A stretch of 64,000 bases of DNA, from NCBI GenBank assembly GCA_037783415.1, contig JAZGTN010000051.1:1178001-1242000 (forward strand), given 5' to 3'. The notes below the pieces were generated by a model. The model had not been told where the DNA came from, did not search any database, and worked only from the letters and a program-made list of their open reading frames with translations. Of this stretch, positions 1 through 12,199 are shown one piece after another. Position 1 is the stretch's first letter. The number at the start of each line of letters is the position of its first letter. The stretch is from Leptasterias polaris. Taxonomy: Eukaryota > Echinodermata > Asteroidea > Forcipulatida > Asteriidae. The translations under genes were made by a program, and so were the position numbers.

Positions 1-40
1 TTGGAAGGGAGACCTCCTGGGAATACCGGGTGCTGTAGAC
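1..40 (+). rRNA. 5S rRNA gene, 3' fragment at window edge
   Basis: Holds nt 79-118 of a 5S gene; the 5' part lies outside the window. It ends with the closing-helix strand GTAGAC. It has A at nt 84, where almost all other copies have C. Confidence 0.9.
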
Positions 41-101
41 ATATTTTGTATTTTTCCTCAAAATAAGGAAGTTAGATATCTCAACTGAAAACTGAAGCCC
101 C

Positions 102-111
102 TAAATTAAAG
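102..111 (+). promoter_or_regulatory. TATA-like box upstream of 5S (representative)
   Basis: TAAATTAAAG lies 20 to 11 bases before the first transcribed G at 122. The same site recurs in every unit as either TATATTAAAG or TAAATTAAAG. Upstream AT-rich boxes help position RNA polymerase III on 5S genes in several invertebrates and fungi. That it works this way here is inference from position and conservation. Confidence 0.55.
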
Positions 112-121
112 TCAGCAACGT

Positions 122-239
122 GTCTACTGCCATACTACGCTGAAAACACCGGTTCTCGTCTGATCACCGAAGTTAAGCATCGTCGGGCCCGGTCAGTACT
201 TGGACGGGAGACCTCGTGGGAATACCGGGTGCTGTAGAC
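122..239 (+). rRNA. 5S rRNA gene, first complete copy (reference for numbering)
   Basis: Complete 118-nt core, used here for nt numbering (nt 1 = 122). The closing helix is GTCTAC (122-127) with GTAGAC (234-239); the mature 3' end is probably one or two bases further. Internal promoter: A-box about 171-185, intermediate element about 188-193, C-box about 201-218. The hairpin loop GAGA at nt 87-90 and the CCTGGGAATACCGGGTGC region are typical animal 5S, except that this copy has G at nt 95 (CCTCG for the usual CCTCC). Like the rest of the array it has T at nt 7, 59 and 93, opposite T112, C19 and C84, so three helix positions are unpaired. Confidence 0.93.
171..218 (+). promoter_or_regulatory. 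5S internal control region (representative)
   Basis: Spans the A-box, intermediate element and C-box of the first complete gene (nt 50-97), the region bound by TFIIIA in animals. Compared with human 5S, nt 59 is T instead of G (A-box), nt 84 is C instead of T and nt 93 is T instead of G (both C-box). A minority of copies have T at nt 84 (TTGGATGGG), as in human. Confidence 0.75.
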
Positions 240-318
240 ATCTTTTGTATTTTTCCTCGACATACGGAGGTTAGATCTAAACTGGAAACTGAAGCCCCTA
301 TATTAAAGTCAGCAACGT
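240..318 (+). repeat. Spacer type A (79 bp, dyad TTAGATCTAA)
   Basis: Representative of the most common spacer. It has CTTTTG after the gene, then CCTC...GAGG, the 10-bp perfect palindrome TTAGATCTAA at 271-280, the block AACTGAAGCCCCTATATTAAAG and ends CAGCAACGT before the next gene. A subtype has CCTAGACATACGG instead of CCTCGACATACGG (for example near 1836). Confidence 0.85.
243..254 (+). terminator. RNA polymerase III T-run terminator (representative)
   Basis: A T4 run (243-246) three bases after the gene core is followed by a T5 run (250-254). Every unit has this two-run arrangement. The first run varies between copies: CTTTTG, ATTTTG, CTTTTTG or ATTTTTG. T4 or longer on the non-template strand is the normal RNA polymerase III stop. 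Confidence 0.75.
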
Positions 319-436
319 GTCTACTGCCATACTACGCTGAAAATACCGGTTCTCGTCTGATCACCGAAGTTAAGAATCGTCAGGCCCGGTCAGTACTTGG
401 ACGGGAGACCTCCTGGGAATACCGGGTGCTGTAGAC

Positions 437-514
437 ATCTTTTTGTATTTTTCCTCAACATACGGAGGTTAGAAACAATCTAAACTGAAGCCCCTAAATT
501 AAAGTTAGCAACGT
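437..514 (+). repeat. Spacer type C (78 bp, dyad TTAGA-AACAA-TCTAA)
   Basis: Representative second spacer class. It has a T5 first terminator run, CCTCAACATACGGAGG, then TTAGAAACAATCTAA at 469-483, lacks the GGAAACTG block that follows the dyad in types A and B, and ends TAAATTAAAGTTAGCAACGT. Left-array subtypes have CATATTTTTG or CGTCTTTTTG directly after the gene. Confidence 0.85.
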
Positions 515-632
515 GTCTACTGCCATACTACGCAGAAAACACCGGTTCTCGTCTGATCACCGAAGTTAAGCATCGTCGGGCCCGGTCAGTACTTGGACGG
601 GAGACCTCCTGGGAATACCGGGTGCTGTAGAC

Positions 633-713
633 ATATTTTGTATTTTTCCTCAAAATACGGAAGTTAGATATCTAAACTGGAAACTGAAGCCCCTATATTA
701 AAGTCAACAAAGT
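633..713 (+). repeat. Spacer type B (81 bp, dyad TTAGATATCTAA)
   Basis: Representative third spacer class. It has CCTCAAAATACGGAAG, the 12-bp perfect palindrome TTAGATATCTAA at 664-675, and TATATTAAAGTCAACAAAGT before the gene. The following gene usually starts GTTTAC, which keeps helix I through a U-G pair at nt 3. A related form has CAAAATAAGG and TTAGATATCTCAAC (the spacer at 41-121), which breaks the palindrome. Another form, for example near 36240, has TTTTTTCTC and TTAGATTTCTAA. Confidence 0.85.
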
Positions 714-1306
714 GTTTACTGCAATACTACGCTGAAAACACCGGTTCTCGTCTGATCACCGAAGTTAAGCATCGTCGGGCCCGGTCAGTACTTGGACGGG
801 AGACCTCCTGGGAATACCGGGTGCTGTAGACATATTTTGTATTTTTCCTCAAAATACGGAAGTTAGATATCTAAACTGGAAACTGAAGCCCCTACATTAA
901 AGTCAACAAAGTGTTTACTGCCATACTACGCTGAAAACACCGGTTCTCGTCTGATCACCGAAGTTAAGCATCGTCGGGCCCGGTCAGTACTTGGACGGGA
1001 GACCTCCTGGGAATACCGGGTGCTGTAGACATCTTTTGTATTTTTCCTCGACATACGGAGGTTAGATCTAAACTGGAAACTGAAGCCCCTATATTAAAGT
1101 CAGCAACGTGTCTACTGCCATACTACGCTGAAAACACCGGTTCTCGTCTGATCACCGAAGTTAAGCATCGTCGGGCCCGGTCAGTACTTGGACGGGAGAC
1201 CTCCTGGGAATACCGGGTGCTGTAGACATCTTTTGTATTTTTCCTCGACATACGGAGGTTAGATCTAAACTGGAAACTGAAGCCCCTATATTAAAGTCAG
1301 CAACGT

Positions 1307-1423
1307 GTCTACTGCCATACTACGCTGAAAACACCGGTTCTCGTCTGATCACCGAGTTAAGCATCGTCGGGCCCGGTCAGTACTTGGACGGGAGACCTCC
1401 TGGGAATACCGGGTGCTGTAGAC
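1307..1423 (+). pseudogene. 5S copy with 1-nt A-box deletion
   Basis: Reads ACCGAGTTAAG instead of ACCGAAGTTAAG, losing one A at nt 49/50, at the start of the A-box. The core is 117 nt. The first of nine copies with this change in the window. It may be weakly transcribed or silent; that is inference. Confidence 0.75.
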
Positions 1424-2291
1424 ATATTTTTGTATTTTTCCTCAACATACGGAGGTTAGAAACAATCTAAACTGAAGCCCCTAAATTAAAGTTAGCAACG
1501 TGTCTACTGCTTATACTATGCTGAAAACACCGGTTCTCGTCTGATCACCGAAGTTAAGCATCGTCGGGCCCGGTCAGTACTTGGACGGGAGACCTCCTGG
1601 GAATACCGGGTGCTGTAGACGTCTTTTTGTATTTTTCCTCGACATACGGAGGTTAGATCTAAACTGGAAACTGAAGCCCCTATATTAAAGTCAGCAACGT
1701 GTCTACTGCCATACTACGCTGAAAACACCGGTTCTCGTCTGATCACCGAAGTTAAGCATCGTCGGGCCCGGTCAGTACTTGGACGGGAGACCTCCTGGGA
1801 ATACCGGGTGCTGTAGACATCTTTTGTATTTTTCCTAGACATACGGAGGTTAGATCTAAACTGGAAACTGAAGCCCCTACATTAAAGTCAACAAAGTGTT
1901 TACTGCCATACTACGCTGAAAACACCGGTTCTCGTCTGATCACCGAAGTTAAGCATCGTCGGGCCCGGTCAGTACTTGGACGGGAGACCTCCTGGGAATA
2001 CCGGGTGCTGTAGACATCTTTTGTATTTTTCCTCGACATACGGAGGTTAGATCTAAACTGGAAACTGAAGCCCCTATATTAAAGTCAGCAACGTGTCTAC
2101 TGCCATACTACGCTGAAAACACCGGTTCTCGTCTGATCACCGAAGTTAAGCATCGTCGGGCCCGGTCAGTACTTGGACGGGAGACCTCCTGGGAATACCG
2201 GGTGCTGTAGACATCTTTTGTATTTTTCCTCGACATACGGAGGTTAGATCTAAACTGGAAACTGAAGCCCCTATATTAAAGTCAGCAACGT

Positions 2292-2408
2292 GTCTACTGC
2301 CATACTACGCTGAAAACACCAGTTCTCGTCTGATCACCGAGTTAAGCATCGTCGGGCCCGGTCAGTACTTGGACAGGAGACCTCCTGGGAATACCGGGTG
2401 CTGTAGAC
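2292..2408 (+). pseudogene. 5S copy with 1-nt A-box deletion plus substitutions
   Basis: Same single-A loss as at 1307, 985 bp (five units) downstream. It also has CACCAGTTC for CACCGGTTC and GGACAGGAG for GGACGGGAG, so it is more damaged than its sister copies. Confidence 0.75.
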
Positions 2409-2682
2409 ATATTTTTGTATTTTTCCTCAACATACGGAGGTTAGAAACAATCTAAACTGAAGCCCCTAAATTAAAGTTAGCAACGTGTCTACTGCCATAC
2501 TATGCTGAAAACACCGGTTCTCGTCTGATCACCGAAGTTAAGCATCGTCGGGCCCGGTCAGTACTTGGACGGGAGACCTCCTGGGAATACCGGGTGCTGT
2601 AGACGTCTTTTTGTATTTTTCCTCAACATACGGAGGTTAGAAACAATCTAAACTGAAGCCCCTAAATTAAAGTTAGCAATGT

Positions 2683-2776
2683 GTCTACTGCCATACTACG
2701 CTAAAAACACCCGTTCTCGTCGGGCCCGGTCAGTACTTGGACGGGAGACCTCCTGGGAATACCGGGTGCTGTAGAC
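2683..2776 (+). pseudogene. 5S copy with 24-nt internal deletion
   Basis: The gene is 94 nt long because 24 nt (about nt 41-64) are missing. CTCGTC joins directly to GGGCCCGG. The lost stretch is flanked in normal copies by a direct repeat TCGTC, so replication slippage or end joining at that repeat is the simplest cause. The A-box is gone, so the copy should be dead. It also has CACCCGTTC for CACCGGTTC, and only this copy of the four has GCTAAAAACAC for GCTGAAAACAC. Confidence 0.9.
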
Positions 2777-3120
2777 ATCTTTTGTATTTTTCCTCGACAT
2801 ACGGAGGTTAGATCTAAACTGGAAACTGAAGCCCCTATATTAAAGTCAGCAACGTGTCTACTGCCATACTACGCTGAAAACACCGGTTCTCGTCTGATCA
2901 CCGAAGTTAAGCATCGTCGGGCCCGGTCAGTACTTGGACGGGAGACCTCCTGGGAATACCGGGTGCTGTAGACATCTTTTGTATTTTTCCTAGACATACG
3001 GAGGTTAGATCTAAACTGGAAACTGAAGCCCCTATATTAAAGTCAGCAACGTGTCTACTGCCATACTACGCTGAAAACACCGGTTCTCGTCTGATCACCG
3101 AAGTTAAGCATCGTCGGGCC

Positions 3121-5886
3121 CGGTCGGTACTTGGACGGGAGACCTCCTGGGAATACCGGGTGCTGTAGACATATTTTGTATTTTTCCTCAAAATAAGGAA
3201 GTTAGATATCTCAACTGAAAACTGAAGCCCCTAAATTAAAGTCAGCAACGTGTCTACTGCCATACTACGCTGAAAACACCGGTTCTCGTCTGATCACCGA
3301 AGTTAAGCATCGTCGGGCCCGGTCAGTACTTGGACGGGAGACCTCCTGGGAATACCGGGTGCTGTAGACATCTTTTGTATTTTTCCTCGACATACGGAGG
3401 TTAGATCTAAACTGGAAACTGAAGCCCCTATATTAAAGTCAACAAAGTGTTTACTGCCATGCTACGCTGAAAACACCGGTTCTCGTCTGATCACCGAAGT
3501 TAAGCATCGTCAGGCGCGGTCAGTACTTGGACGGGAGACCTCCTGGGAATACCTGGTGCTGTAGACATCTTTTGTATTTTTCCTCAAAATACGGAAGTTA
3601 GATATCTAAACTGGAAACTGAAGCCCCTATATTAAAGTCAACAAAGTGTCTACTGCCAGACTACGCTGAAAACACCGGTTCTCGTCTGATCACTGAAGTT
3701 AAGAATCGTCGGGCCCAGTCAGTACTTGGACGGGGGACCTCCTGGGAATACCGGGTGCTGTAGACATCTTTTTGTATTTTTCCTCAACATACGGAGGTTA
3801 GAAACAATCTAAACTGAAGCCCCTAAATTAAAGTTAGCAACGTGTCTACTGCCATACTACGCTGAAAACACCGGTTCTCGTCTGATCACCGAAGTTAAGC
3901 ATTGTCGGGCCCGGTCAGTACTTGGACGGGAGACCTCCTGGGAATACCGGGTGCTGTAGACATATTTTGTATTTTTCCTCAAAATACGGAAGTTAGATAT
4001 CTAAACTGGAAACTGAAGCCCCTATATTAAAGTCAACAAAGTGTTTACTGCCATACTACGCTGAAAACACCGGTTCTCGTCTGATCACCGAAGTTAAGCA
4101 TCGTCGGGCCCAGTCAGTACTTGGACGGGAGACCTCCTGGGAATACCGGGTGCTGTAGACATCTTTTGTATTTTTCCTCGACATACGGAGGTTAGATCTA
4201 AACTGGAAACTGAAGCCCCTATATTAAAGTCAGCAACATGTATACTGCCATACTACGCTGAAAACACCGGTTCTCGTCTGATCACCGAAGTTAAGCATCG
4301 TCGGGCCCGGTCAGTACTTGGACGGGAGACCTCCTGGGAATACCGGGTGCTGTAGACATATTTTTGTATTTTTCCTCAACATACGGAGGTTAGAAACAAT
4401 CTAAACTGAAGCCCCTAAATTAAAGTTAGCAACGTGTCTACTGCCATACTACGCTGAAAACACCGGTTCTCGTCTGATCACCGAAGTTAAGCATCGTCGG
4501 GCCCGGTCGGTACTTGGACGGGAGACCTCCTGGGAATACCGGGTGCTGTAGACATATTTTGTATTTTTCCTCAAAATAAGGAAGTTAGATATCTCAACTG
4601 AAAACTGAAGCCCCTAAATTAAAGTCAGCAACGTGTCTACTGCCATACTACGCTGAAAACACCGGTTCTCGTCTGATCACCGAAGTTAAGCATCGTCGGG
4701 CCCGGTCAGTACTTGGACGGGAGACCTCCTGGGAATACCGGGTGCTGTAGACATCTTTTGTATTTTTCCTCGACATACGGAGGTTAGATCTAAACTGGAA
4801 ACTGAAGCCCCTATATTAAAGTCAACAAAGTGTTTACTGCCATGCTACGCTGAAAACACCGGTTCTCGTCTGATCACCGAAGTTAAGCATCGTCAGGCGC
4901 GGTCAGTACTTGGACGGGAGACCTCCTGGGAATACCTGGTGCTGTAGACATCTTTTGTATTTTTCCTCAAAATACGGAAGTTAGATATCTAAACTGGAAA
5001 CTGAAGCCCCTATATTAAAGTCAACAAAGTGTCTACTGCCAGACTACGCTGAAAACACCGGTTCTCGTCTGATCACTGAAGTTAAGAATCGTCGGGCCCA
5101 GTCAGTACTTGGACGGGGGACCTCCTGGGAATACCGGGTGCTGTAGACATCTTTTTGTATTTTTCCTCAACATACGGAGGTTAGAAACAATCTAAACTGA
5201 AGCCCCTAAATTAAAGTTAGCAACGTGTCTACTGCCATACTATGCTGAAAACACCGGTTCTCGTCTGATCACCGAAGTTAAGCATTGTCGGGCCCGGTCA
5301 GTACTTGGACGGGAGACCTCCTGGGAATACCGGGTGCTGTAGACATATTTTGTATTTTTCCTCAAAATACGGAAGTTAGATATCTAAACTGGAAACTGAA
5401 GCCCCTATATTAAAGTCAACAAAGTGTTTACTGCCATACTACGCTGAAAACACCGGTTCTCGTCTGATCACCGAAGTTAAGCATCGTCGGGCCCAGTCAG
5501 TACTTGGACGGGAGACCTCCTGGGAATACCGGGTGCTGTAGACATCTTTTGTATTTTTCCTCGACATACGGAGGTTAGATCTAAACTGGAAACTGAAGCC
5601 CCTATATTAAAGTCAGCAACATGTATACTGCCATACTACGCTGAAAACACCGGTTCTCGTCTGATCACCGAAGTTAAGCATCGTCGGGCCCGGTCAGTAC
5701 TTGGACGGGAGACCTCCTGGGAATACCGGGTGCTGTAGACATATTTTTGTATTTTTCCTCAACATACGGAGGTTAGAAACAATCTAAACTGAAGCCCCTA
5801 AATTAAAGTTAGCAACGTGTCTACTGCCATATTATGCTGAAAACACCGGTTCTCGTCTGATCACCGAAGTTAAGCATCGTCGGGCC
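3121..5886 (+). repeat. 7-unit higher-order repeat, two copies (period 1383 bp)
   Basis: The marker CGGTCGGTAC (nt 76 A to G region) occurs at 3121 and 4504. Downstream markers repeat with the same 1383-bp offset: the TTAGATATCTCAAC spacer, the GGGCCCAGTCAG copies, GGACGGGGGACC and the ACATGTATACTG copy. At least one substitution separates the copies (TACTACGCTG versus TACTATGCTG). Confidence 0.85.
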
Positions 5887-8184
5887 CGGTCAGTACTTGG
5901 ACGGGAGACCTCCTGGGAATACCGGGTGCTGTAGACGTCTTTTTGTATTTTTCCTCAACATACGGAGGTTAGAAACAATCTAAGCTGAAGCCCCTATATT
6001 AAAGTCAACAAAGTGTCTACTGCCATACGACGCTGAAAACACTGGTTCTCGTCTGATCACCGAAGTTAAGCATCATCGGGCCCGGTCAGTACTTGGACGG
6101 GAGACCTCCTGGGAATACCGGGTGCTGTAGACATCTTTTGTATTTTTCCTCGACATACGGAGGTTAGATCTAAACTGGAAAATGAAGCCCCTATATTAAA
6201 GTCAGCAACGTGTCTACTGCCATACTATGCTGAAAACACCGGTTCTCGTCTGATCACCGAAGTTAAGCATCGTCGGGCCCGGTCAGTACTTGGACGGGAG
6301 ACCTCCTGGGAATACCGGGTGCTGTAGACATATTTTTGTATTTTTCCTCAACATACGGAGGTTAGAAACAATCTAAACTGAAGCCCCTAAATTAAAGTTA
6401 GCAACGTGTCTACTGCCATACTATGCTGAAAACACCGGTTCTCGTCTGATCACCGAAGTTAAGCATCGTCGGGCCCGGTCAGTACTTGGACGGGAGACCT
6501 CCTGGGAATACCGGGTGCTGTAGACGTCTTTTTGTATTTTTCCTCAACATACGGAGGTTAGAAACAATCTAAACTGAAGCCCCTAAATTAAAGTTAGCAA
6601 CGTGTCTACTGCCATACTATGCTGAAAACACCGGTTCTCGTCTGATCACCGAAGTTAAGCATCGTCGGGCCCGGTCAGTACTTGGACGGGAGACCTCCTG
6701 GGAATACCGGGTGCTGTAGACATATTTTGTATTTTTCCTCAAAATAAGGAAGTTAGATATCTAAACTGAAAACTGAAGCCCCTAAATTAAAGTCAGCAAC
6801 GTGTCTACTGCCATACTACGCTGAAAACACCGGTTCTTGTCTGATCACCGAAGTTAAGCATCGTCGGGCCCGGTCAGTACTTGGACGGGAGACCTCCTGG
6901 GAATACCGGGTGCTGTAGACATCTTTTGTATTTTTCCTCGACATACGGAGGTTAGATCTAAACTGGAAACTGAAGCCCCTATATTAAAGTCAGCAAACTG
7001 TCTACTGCCATACTACGCTGAAAACACCGTTTCTCGTCTGATCACCGAAGTTAAGCATCGTCGGGCCCGGTCCGTACTTGGACGGGAGACCTCCTGGGAA
7101 TACCGGGTGCTGTAGACATCTTTTTGTATTTTTCCTCAACATACGGATGTTAGAAACAATCTAAACTGAAGCCCCTAAATTAAAGTTAGCAACGTGTCTA
7201 CTGCCATACTACGCTGAAAACACCGGTTCTCGTCTGATCACCGAAGTTAAGCATCGTCGGGCCCGGTCAGTACTTGGACGGGAGACCTCCTGGGAATACC
7301 CGGTGCTGTAGACATCTTTTGTATTTTTCCTCAAAATACGGAAGTTAGATATCTAAACTGGAAACTGAAGCCCCTATATTAAAGTCAACAAAGTGTTTAC
7401 TGCCATACTACGCTGAAAACACCGGTTCTCGTCTGATCACCGAAGTTAAGCATCGTCAGGCCCGGTCAGTACTTGGACGGGAGACCTCCTGGGAATACCG
7501 GGTGCTGTAGACATCTTTTGTATTTTTCCTCAAAATACGGAAGTTAGATATCTAAACTGGAAACTGAAGCCCCTATATTAAAGTCAGCAACGTGTCTACT
7601 GCCATACTACGCTGAAAACACCGGTTCTCGTCTGATCACCGAAGTTAAGCATCGTCGGGCCCGGTCAGTACTTGGACGGGAGACCTCCTGGGAATACCGG
7701 GTGCTGTAGACATCTTTTGTATTTTTCCTAGACATACGGAGGTTAGATCTAAACTGGAAACTGAAGCCCCTACATTAAAGTCAACAAAGTGTTTACTGCC
7801 ATACTACGCTGAAAACACCGGTTCTCGTCTGATCACCGAAGTTAAGCATCGTCGGGCCCGGTCAGTACTTGGACGGGAGACCTCCTGGGAATACCGGGTG
7901 CTGTAGACATCTTTTGTATTTTTCCTCGACATACGGAGGTTAGATCTAAACTGGAAACTGAAGCCCCTATATTAAAGTCAGCAACGTGTCTACTGCCATA
8001 CTACGCTGAAAACACCGGTTCTCGTCTGATCACCGAAGTTAAGCATCGTCGGGCCCGGTCAGTACTTGGACGGGAGACCTCCTGGGAATACCGGGTGCTG
8101 TAGACATCTTTTGTATTTTTCCTCGACATACGGAGGTTAGATCTAAACTGGAAACTGAAGCCCCTATATTAAAGTCAGCAACGT

Positions 8185-8301
8185 GTCTACTGCCATACTA
8201 CACTGAAAACACCGGTTCTCGTCTGATCACCGAGTTAAGCATCGTCGGGCCCGGTCAGTACTTGGACGGGAGACCTCCTGGGAATACCGGGTGCTGTAGA
8301 C
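8185..8301 (+). pseudogene. 5S copy with 1-nt A-box deletion
   Basis: ACCGAGTTAAG form. It also has ACACTGAAAAC instead of ACGCTGAAAAC (nt 18 G to A, helix II). It lies two units before the 24-nt-deleted copy at 8576, the same order as at 2292/2683, showing that the two travelled together in a block duplication. Confidence 0.75.
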
Positions 8302-8575
8302 ATATTTTTGTATTTTTCCTCAACATACGGAGGTTAGAAACAATCTAAACTGAAGCCCCTAAATTAAAGTTAGCAACGTGTCTACTGCCATACTATGCTG
8401 AAAACACCGGTTCTCGTCTGATCACCGAAGTTAAGCATCGTCGGGCCCGGTCAGTACTTGGACGGGAGACCTCCTGGGAATACCGGGTGCTGTAGACGTC
8501 TTTTTGTATTTTTCCTCAACATACGGAGGTTAGAAACAATCTAAACTGAAGCCCCTAAATTAAAGTTAGCAATGT

Positions 8576-8669
8576 GTCTACTGCCATACTACGCTGAAAA
8601 CACCCGTTCTCGTCGGGCCCGGTCAGTACTTGGACGGGAGACCTCCTGGGAATACCGGGTGCTGTAGAC
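8576..8669 (+). pseudogene. 5S copy with 24-nt internal deletion
   Basis: Same breakpoint as the copy at 2683, offset by 5893 bp. The shared CACCCGTTC change shows common descent rather than a repeated deletion. Confidence 0.9.
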
Positions 8670-10729
8670 ATCTTTTGTATTTTTCCTCGACATACGGAGG
8701 TTAGATCTAAACTGGAAACTGAAGCCCCTATATTAAAGTCAGCAACGTGTCTACTGCCATACTACGCTGAAAACACCGGTTCTCGTCTGATCACCGAAGT
8801 TAAGCATCGTCGGGCCCGGTCAGTACTTGGACGGGAGACCTCCTGGGAATACCGGGTGCTGTAGACATCTTTTGTATTTTTCCTAGACATACGGAGGTTA
8901 GATCTAAACTGGAAACTGAAGCCCCTATATTAAAGTCAGCAACGTGTCTACTGCCATACTACGCTGAAAACACCGGTTCTCGTCTGATCACCGAAGTTAA
9001 GCATCGTCGGGCCCGGTCGGTACTTGGACGGGAGACCTCCTGGGAATACCGGGTGCTGTAGACATATTTTGTATTTTTCCTCAAAATAAGGAAGTTAGAT
9101 ATCTCAACTGAAAACTGAAGCCCCTAAATTAAAGTCAGCAATGTGTCTACTGCCATACTACGCTGAAAACACCGGTTCTCGTCTGATCACCGAAGTTAAG
9201 CATCGTCGGGCCCGGTCAGTACTTGGACGGGAGACCTCCTGGGAATACCGGGTGCTGTAGACATCTTTTGTATTTTTCCTCGACATACGGAGGTTAGATC
9301 TAAACTGGAAACTGAAGCCCCTATATTAAAGTCAACAAAGTGTTTACTGCCATGCTACGCTGAAAACACCGGTTCTCATCTGATCACCGAAGTTAAGCAT
9401 CGTCAGGCGCGGTCAGTACTTGGACGGGAGACCTCCTGGGAATACCTGGTGCTGTAGACATCTTTTGTATTTTTCCTCAAAATACGGAAGTTAGATATCT
9501 AAACTGGAAACTGAAGCCCCTATATTAAAGTCAACAAAGTGTCTACTGCCAGACTACGCTGAAAACACCGGTTCTCGTCTGATCACCGAAGTTAAGCATC
9601 GTCAGGCCCGGTCAGTACTTGGACGGGAGACCTCCTGGGAATACCGGGTGCTGTAGACATCTTTTGTATTTTTCCTCAAAATACGGAAGTTAGATATCTA
9701 AACTGGAAACTGAAGCCCCTATATTAAAGTCAGCAACGTGTCTACTGCCATACTACGCTGAAAACACCGGTTCTCGTCTGATCACCGAAGTTAAGCATCG
9801 TCGGGCCCGGTCAGTACTTGGACGGGAGACCTCCTGGGAATACCGGGTGCTGTAGACATCTTTTGTATTTTTCCTCAAAATACGGAAGTTAGATATCTAA
9901 ACTGGAAACTGAAGCCCCTATATTAAAGTCAACAAAGTGTCTACTGCCAGACTACGCTGAAAACACCGGTTCTCGTCTGATCACCGAAGTTAAGCATCGT
10001 CAGGCGCGGTCAGTACTTGGACGGGAGACCTCCTGGGAATACCTGGTGCTGTAGACATCTTTTGTATTTTTCCTCAAAATACGGAAGTTAGATATCTAAA
10101 CTGGAAACTGAAGCCCCTATATTAAAGTCAACAAAGTGTCTACTGCCAGACTACGCTGAAAACACCGGTTCTCGTCTGATCACTGAAGTTAAGAATCGTC
10201 GGGCCCAGTCAGTACTTGGACGGGGGACCTCCTGGGAATACCGGGTGCTGTAGACATCTTTTTGTATTTTTCCTCAACATACGGAGGTTAGAAACAATCT
10301 AAACTGAAGCCCCTAAATTAAAGTTAGCAACGTGTCTACTGCCATACTACGCTGAAAACACCGGTTCTCGTCTGATCACCGAAGTTAAGCATTGTCGGGC
10401 CCGGTCAGTACTTGGACGGGAGACCTCCTGGGAATACCGGGTGCTGTAGACATATTTTGTATTTTTCCTCAAAATACGGAAGTTAGATATCTAAACTGGA
10501 AACTGAAGCCCCTATATTAAAGTCAACAAAGTGTTTACTGCCATACTACGCTGAAAACACCGGTTCTCGTCTGATCACCGAAGTTAAGCATCGTCGGGCC
10601 CAGTCAGTACTTGGACGGGAGACCTCCTGGGAATACCGGGTGCTGTAGACATCTTTTGTATTTTTCCTCGACATACGGAGGTTAGATCTAAACTGGAAAC
10701 TGAAGCCCCTATATTAAAGTCAGCAACGT

Positions 10730-10846
10730 GTCTACTGCCATACTACGCTGAAAACACCGGTTCTCGTCTGATCACCGAGTTAAGCATCGTCGGGCCCAAT
10801 CAGTACTTGGACGGGAGACCTCCTGGGAATACCGGGTGCTGTAGAC
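10730..10846 (+). pseudogene. 5S copy with 1-nt A-box deletion
   Basis: ACCGAGTTAAG form that also reads GGGCCCAATCAG in place of GGGCCCGGTCAG, altering the intermediate-element region and helix V. Confidence 0.75.
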
Positions 10847-11714
10847 ATATTTTTGTATTTTTCCTCAACATACGGAGGTTAGAAACAATCTAAACTGAAG
10901 CCCCTAAATTAAAGTTAGCAACGTGTCTACTGCTTATACTATGCTGAAAACACCGGTTCTCGTCTGATCACCGAAGTTAAGCATCGTCGGGCCTGGTCAG
11001 TACTTGGACGGGAGACCTCCTGGGAATACCGGGTGCTGTAGATGTCTTTTTGTATTTTTCCTCGACATACGGAGGTTAGATCTAAACTGGAAACTGAAGC
11101 CCCTATATTAAAGTCAGCAACGTGTCTACTGCCATACTACGCTGAAAACACCGGTTCTCGTCTGATCACCGAAGTTAAGCATCGTCGGGCCCGGTCAGTA
11201 CTTGGACGGGAGACCTCCTGGGAATACCGGGTGCTGTAGACATCTTTTGTATTTTTCCTAGACATACGGAGGTTAGATCTAAACTGGAAACTGAAGCCCC
11301 TACATTAAAGTCAACAAAGTGTTTACTGCCATACTACGCTGAAAACACCGGTTCTCGTCTGATCACCGAAGTTAAGCATCGTCGGGCCCGGTCAGTACTT
11401 GGACGGGAGACCTCCTGGGAATACCGGGTGCTGTAGACATCTTTTGTATTTTTCCTCGACATACGGAGGTTAGATCTAAACTGGAAACTGAAGCCCCTAT
11501 ATTAAAGTCAGCAACGTGTCTACTGCCATACTACGCTGAAAACACCGGTTCTCGTCTGATCACCGAAGTTAAGCATCGTCGGGCCCGGTCAGTACTTGGA
11601 CGGGAGACCTCCTGGGAATACCGGGTGCTGTAGACATCTTTTGTATTTTTCCTCGACATACGGAGGTTAGAACTAAACTGGAAACTGAAGCCCCTATATT
11701 AAAGTCAGCAACGT

Positions 11715-11831
11715 GTCTACTGCCATACTACGCTGAAAACACCGGTTCTCGTCTGATCACCGAGTTAAGCATCGTCGGGCCCGGTCAGTACTTGGACGGG
11801 AGACCTCCTGGGAATACCGGGTGCTGTAGAC
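11715..11831 (+). pseudogene. 5S copy with 1-nt A-box deletion
   Basis: ACCGAGTTAAG form, two units before the third 24-nt-deleted copy. The spacer just before it has a shortened dyad, TTAGAACTAA. Confidence 0.75.
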
Positions 11832-12105
11832 ATATTTTTGTATTTTTCCTCAACATACGGAGGTTAGAAACAATCTAAACTGAAGCCCCTAAATTAAAGT
11901 TAGCAACGTGTCTACTGCCATACTATGCTGAAAACACCGGTTCTCGTCTGATCACCGAAGTTAAGCATCGTCGGGCCCGGTCAGTACTTGGACGGGAGAC
12001 CTCCTGGGAATACCGGGTGCTGTAGACGTCTTTTTGTATTTTTCCTCAACATACAGAGGTTAGAAACAATCTAAACTGAAGCCCCTAAATTAAAGTTAGC
12101 AATGT

Positions 12106-12199
12106 GTCTACTGCCATACTACGCTGAAAACACCCGTTCTCGTCGGGCCCGGTCAGTACTTGGACGGGAAACCTCCTGGGAATACCGGGTGCTGTAGAC
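12106..12199 (+). pseudogene. 5S copy with 24-nt internal deletion
   Basis: Third descendant of the 24-nt deletion allele. It differs from the others by GGGAAACCTCC in place of GGGAGACCTCC in the C-box. Confidence 0.9.
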
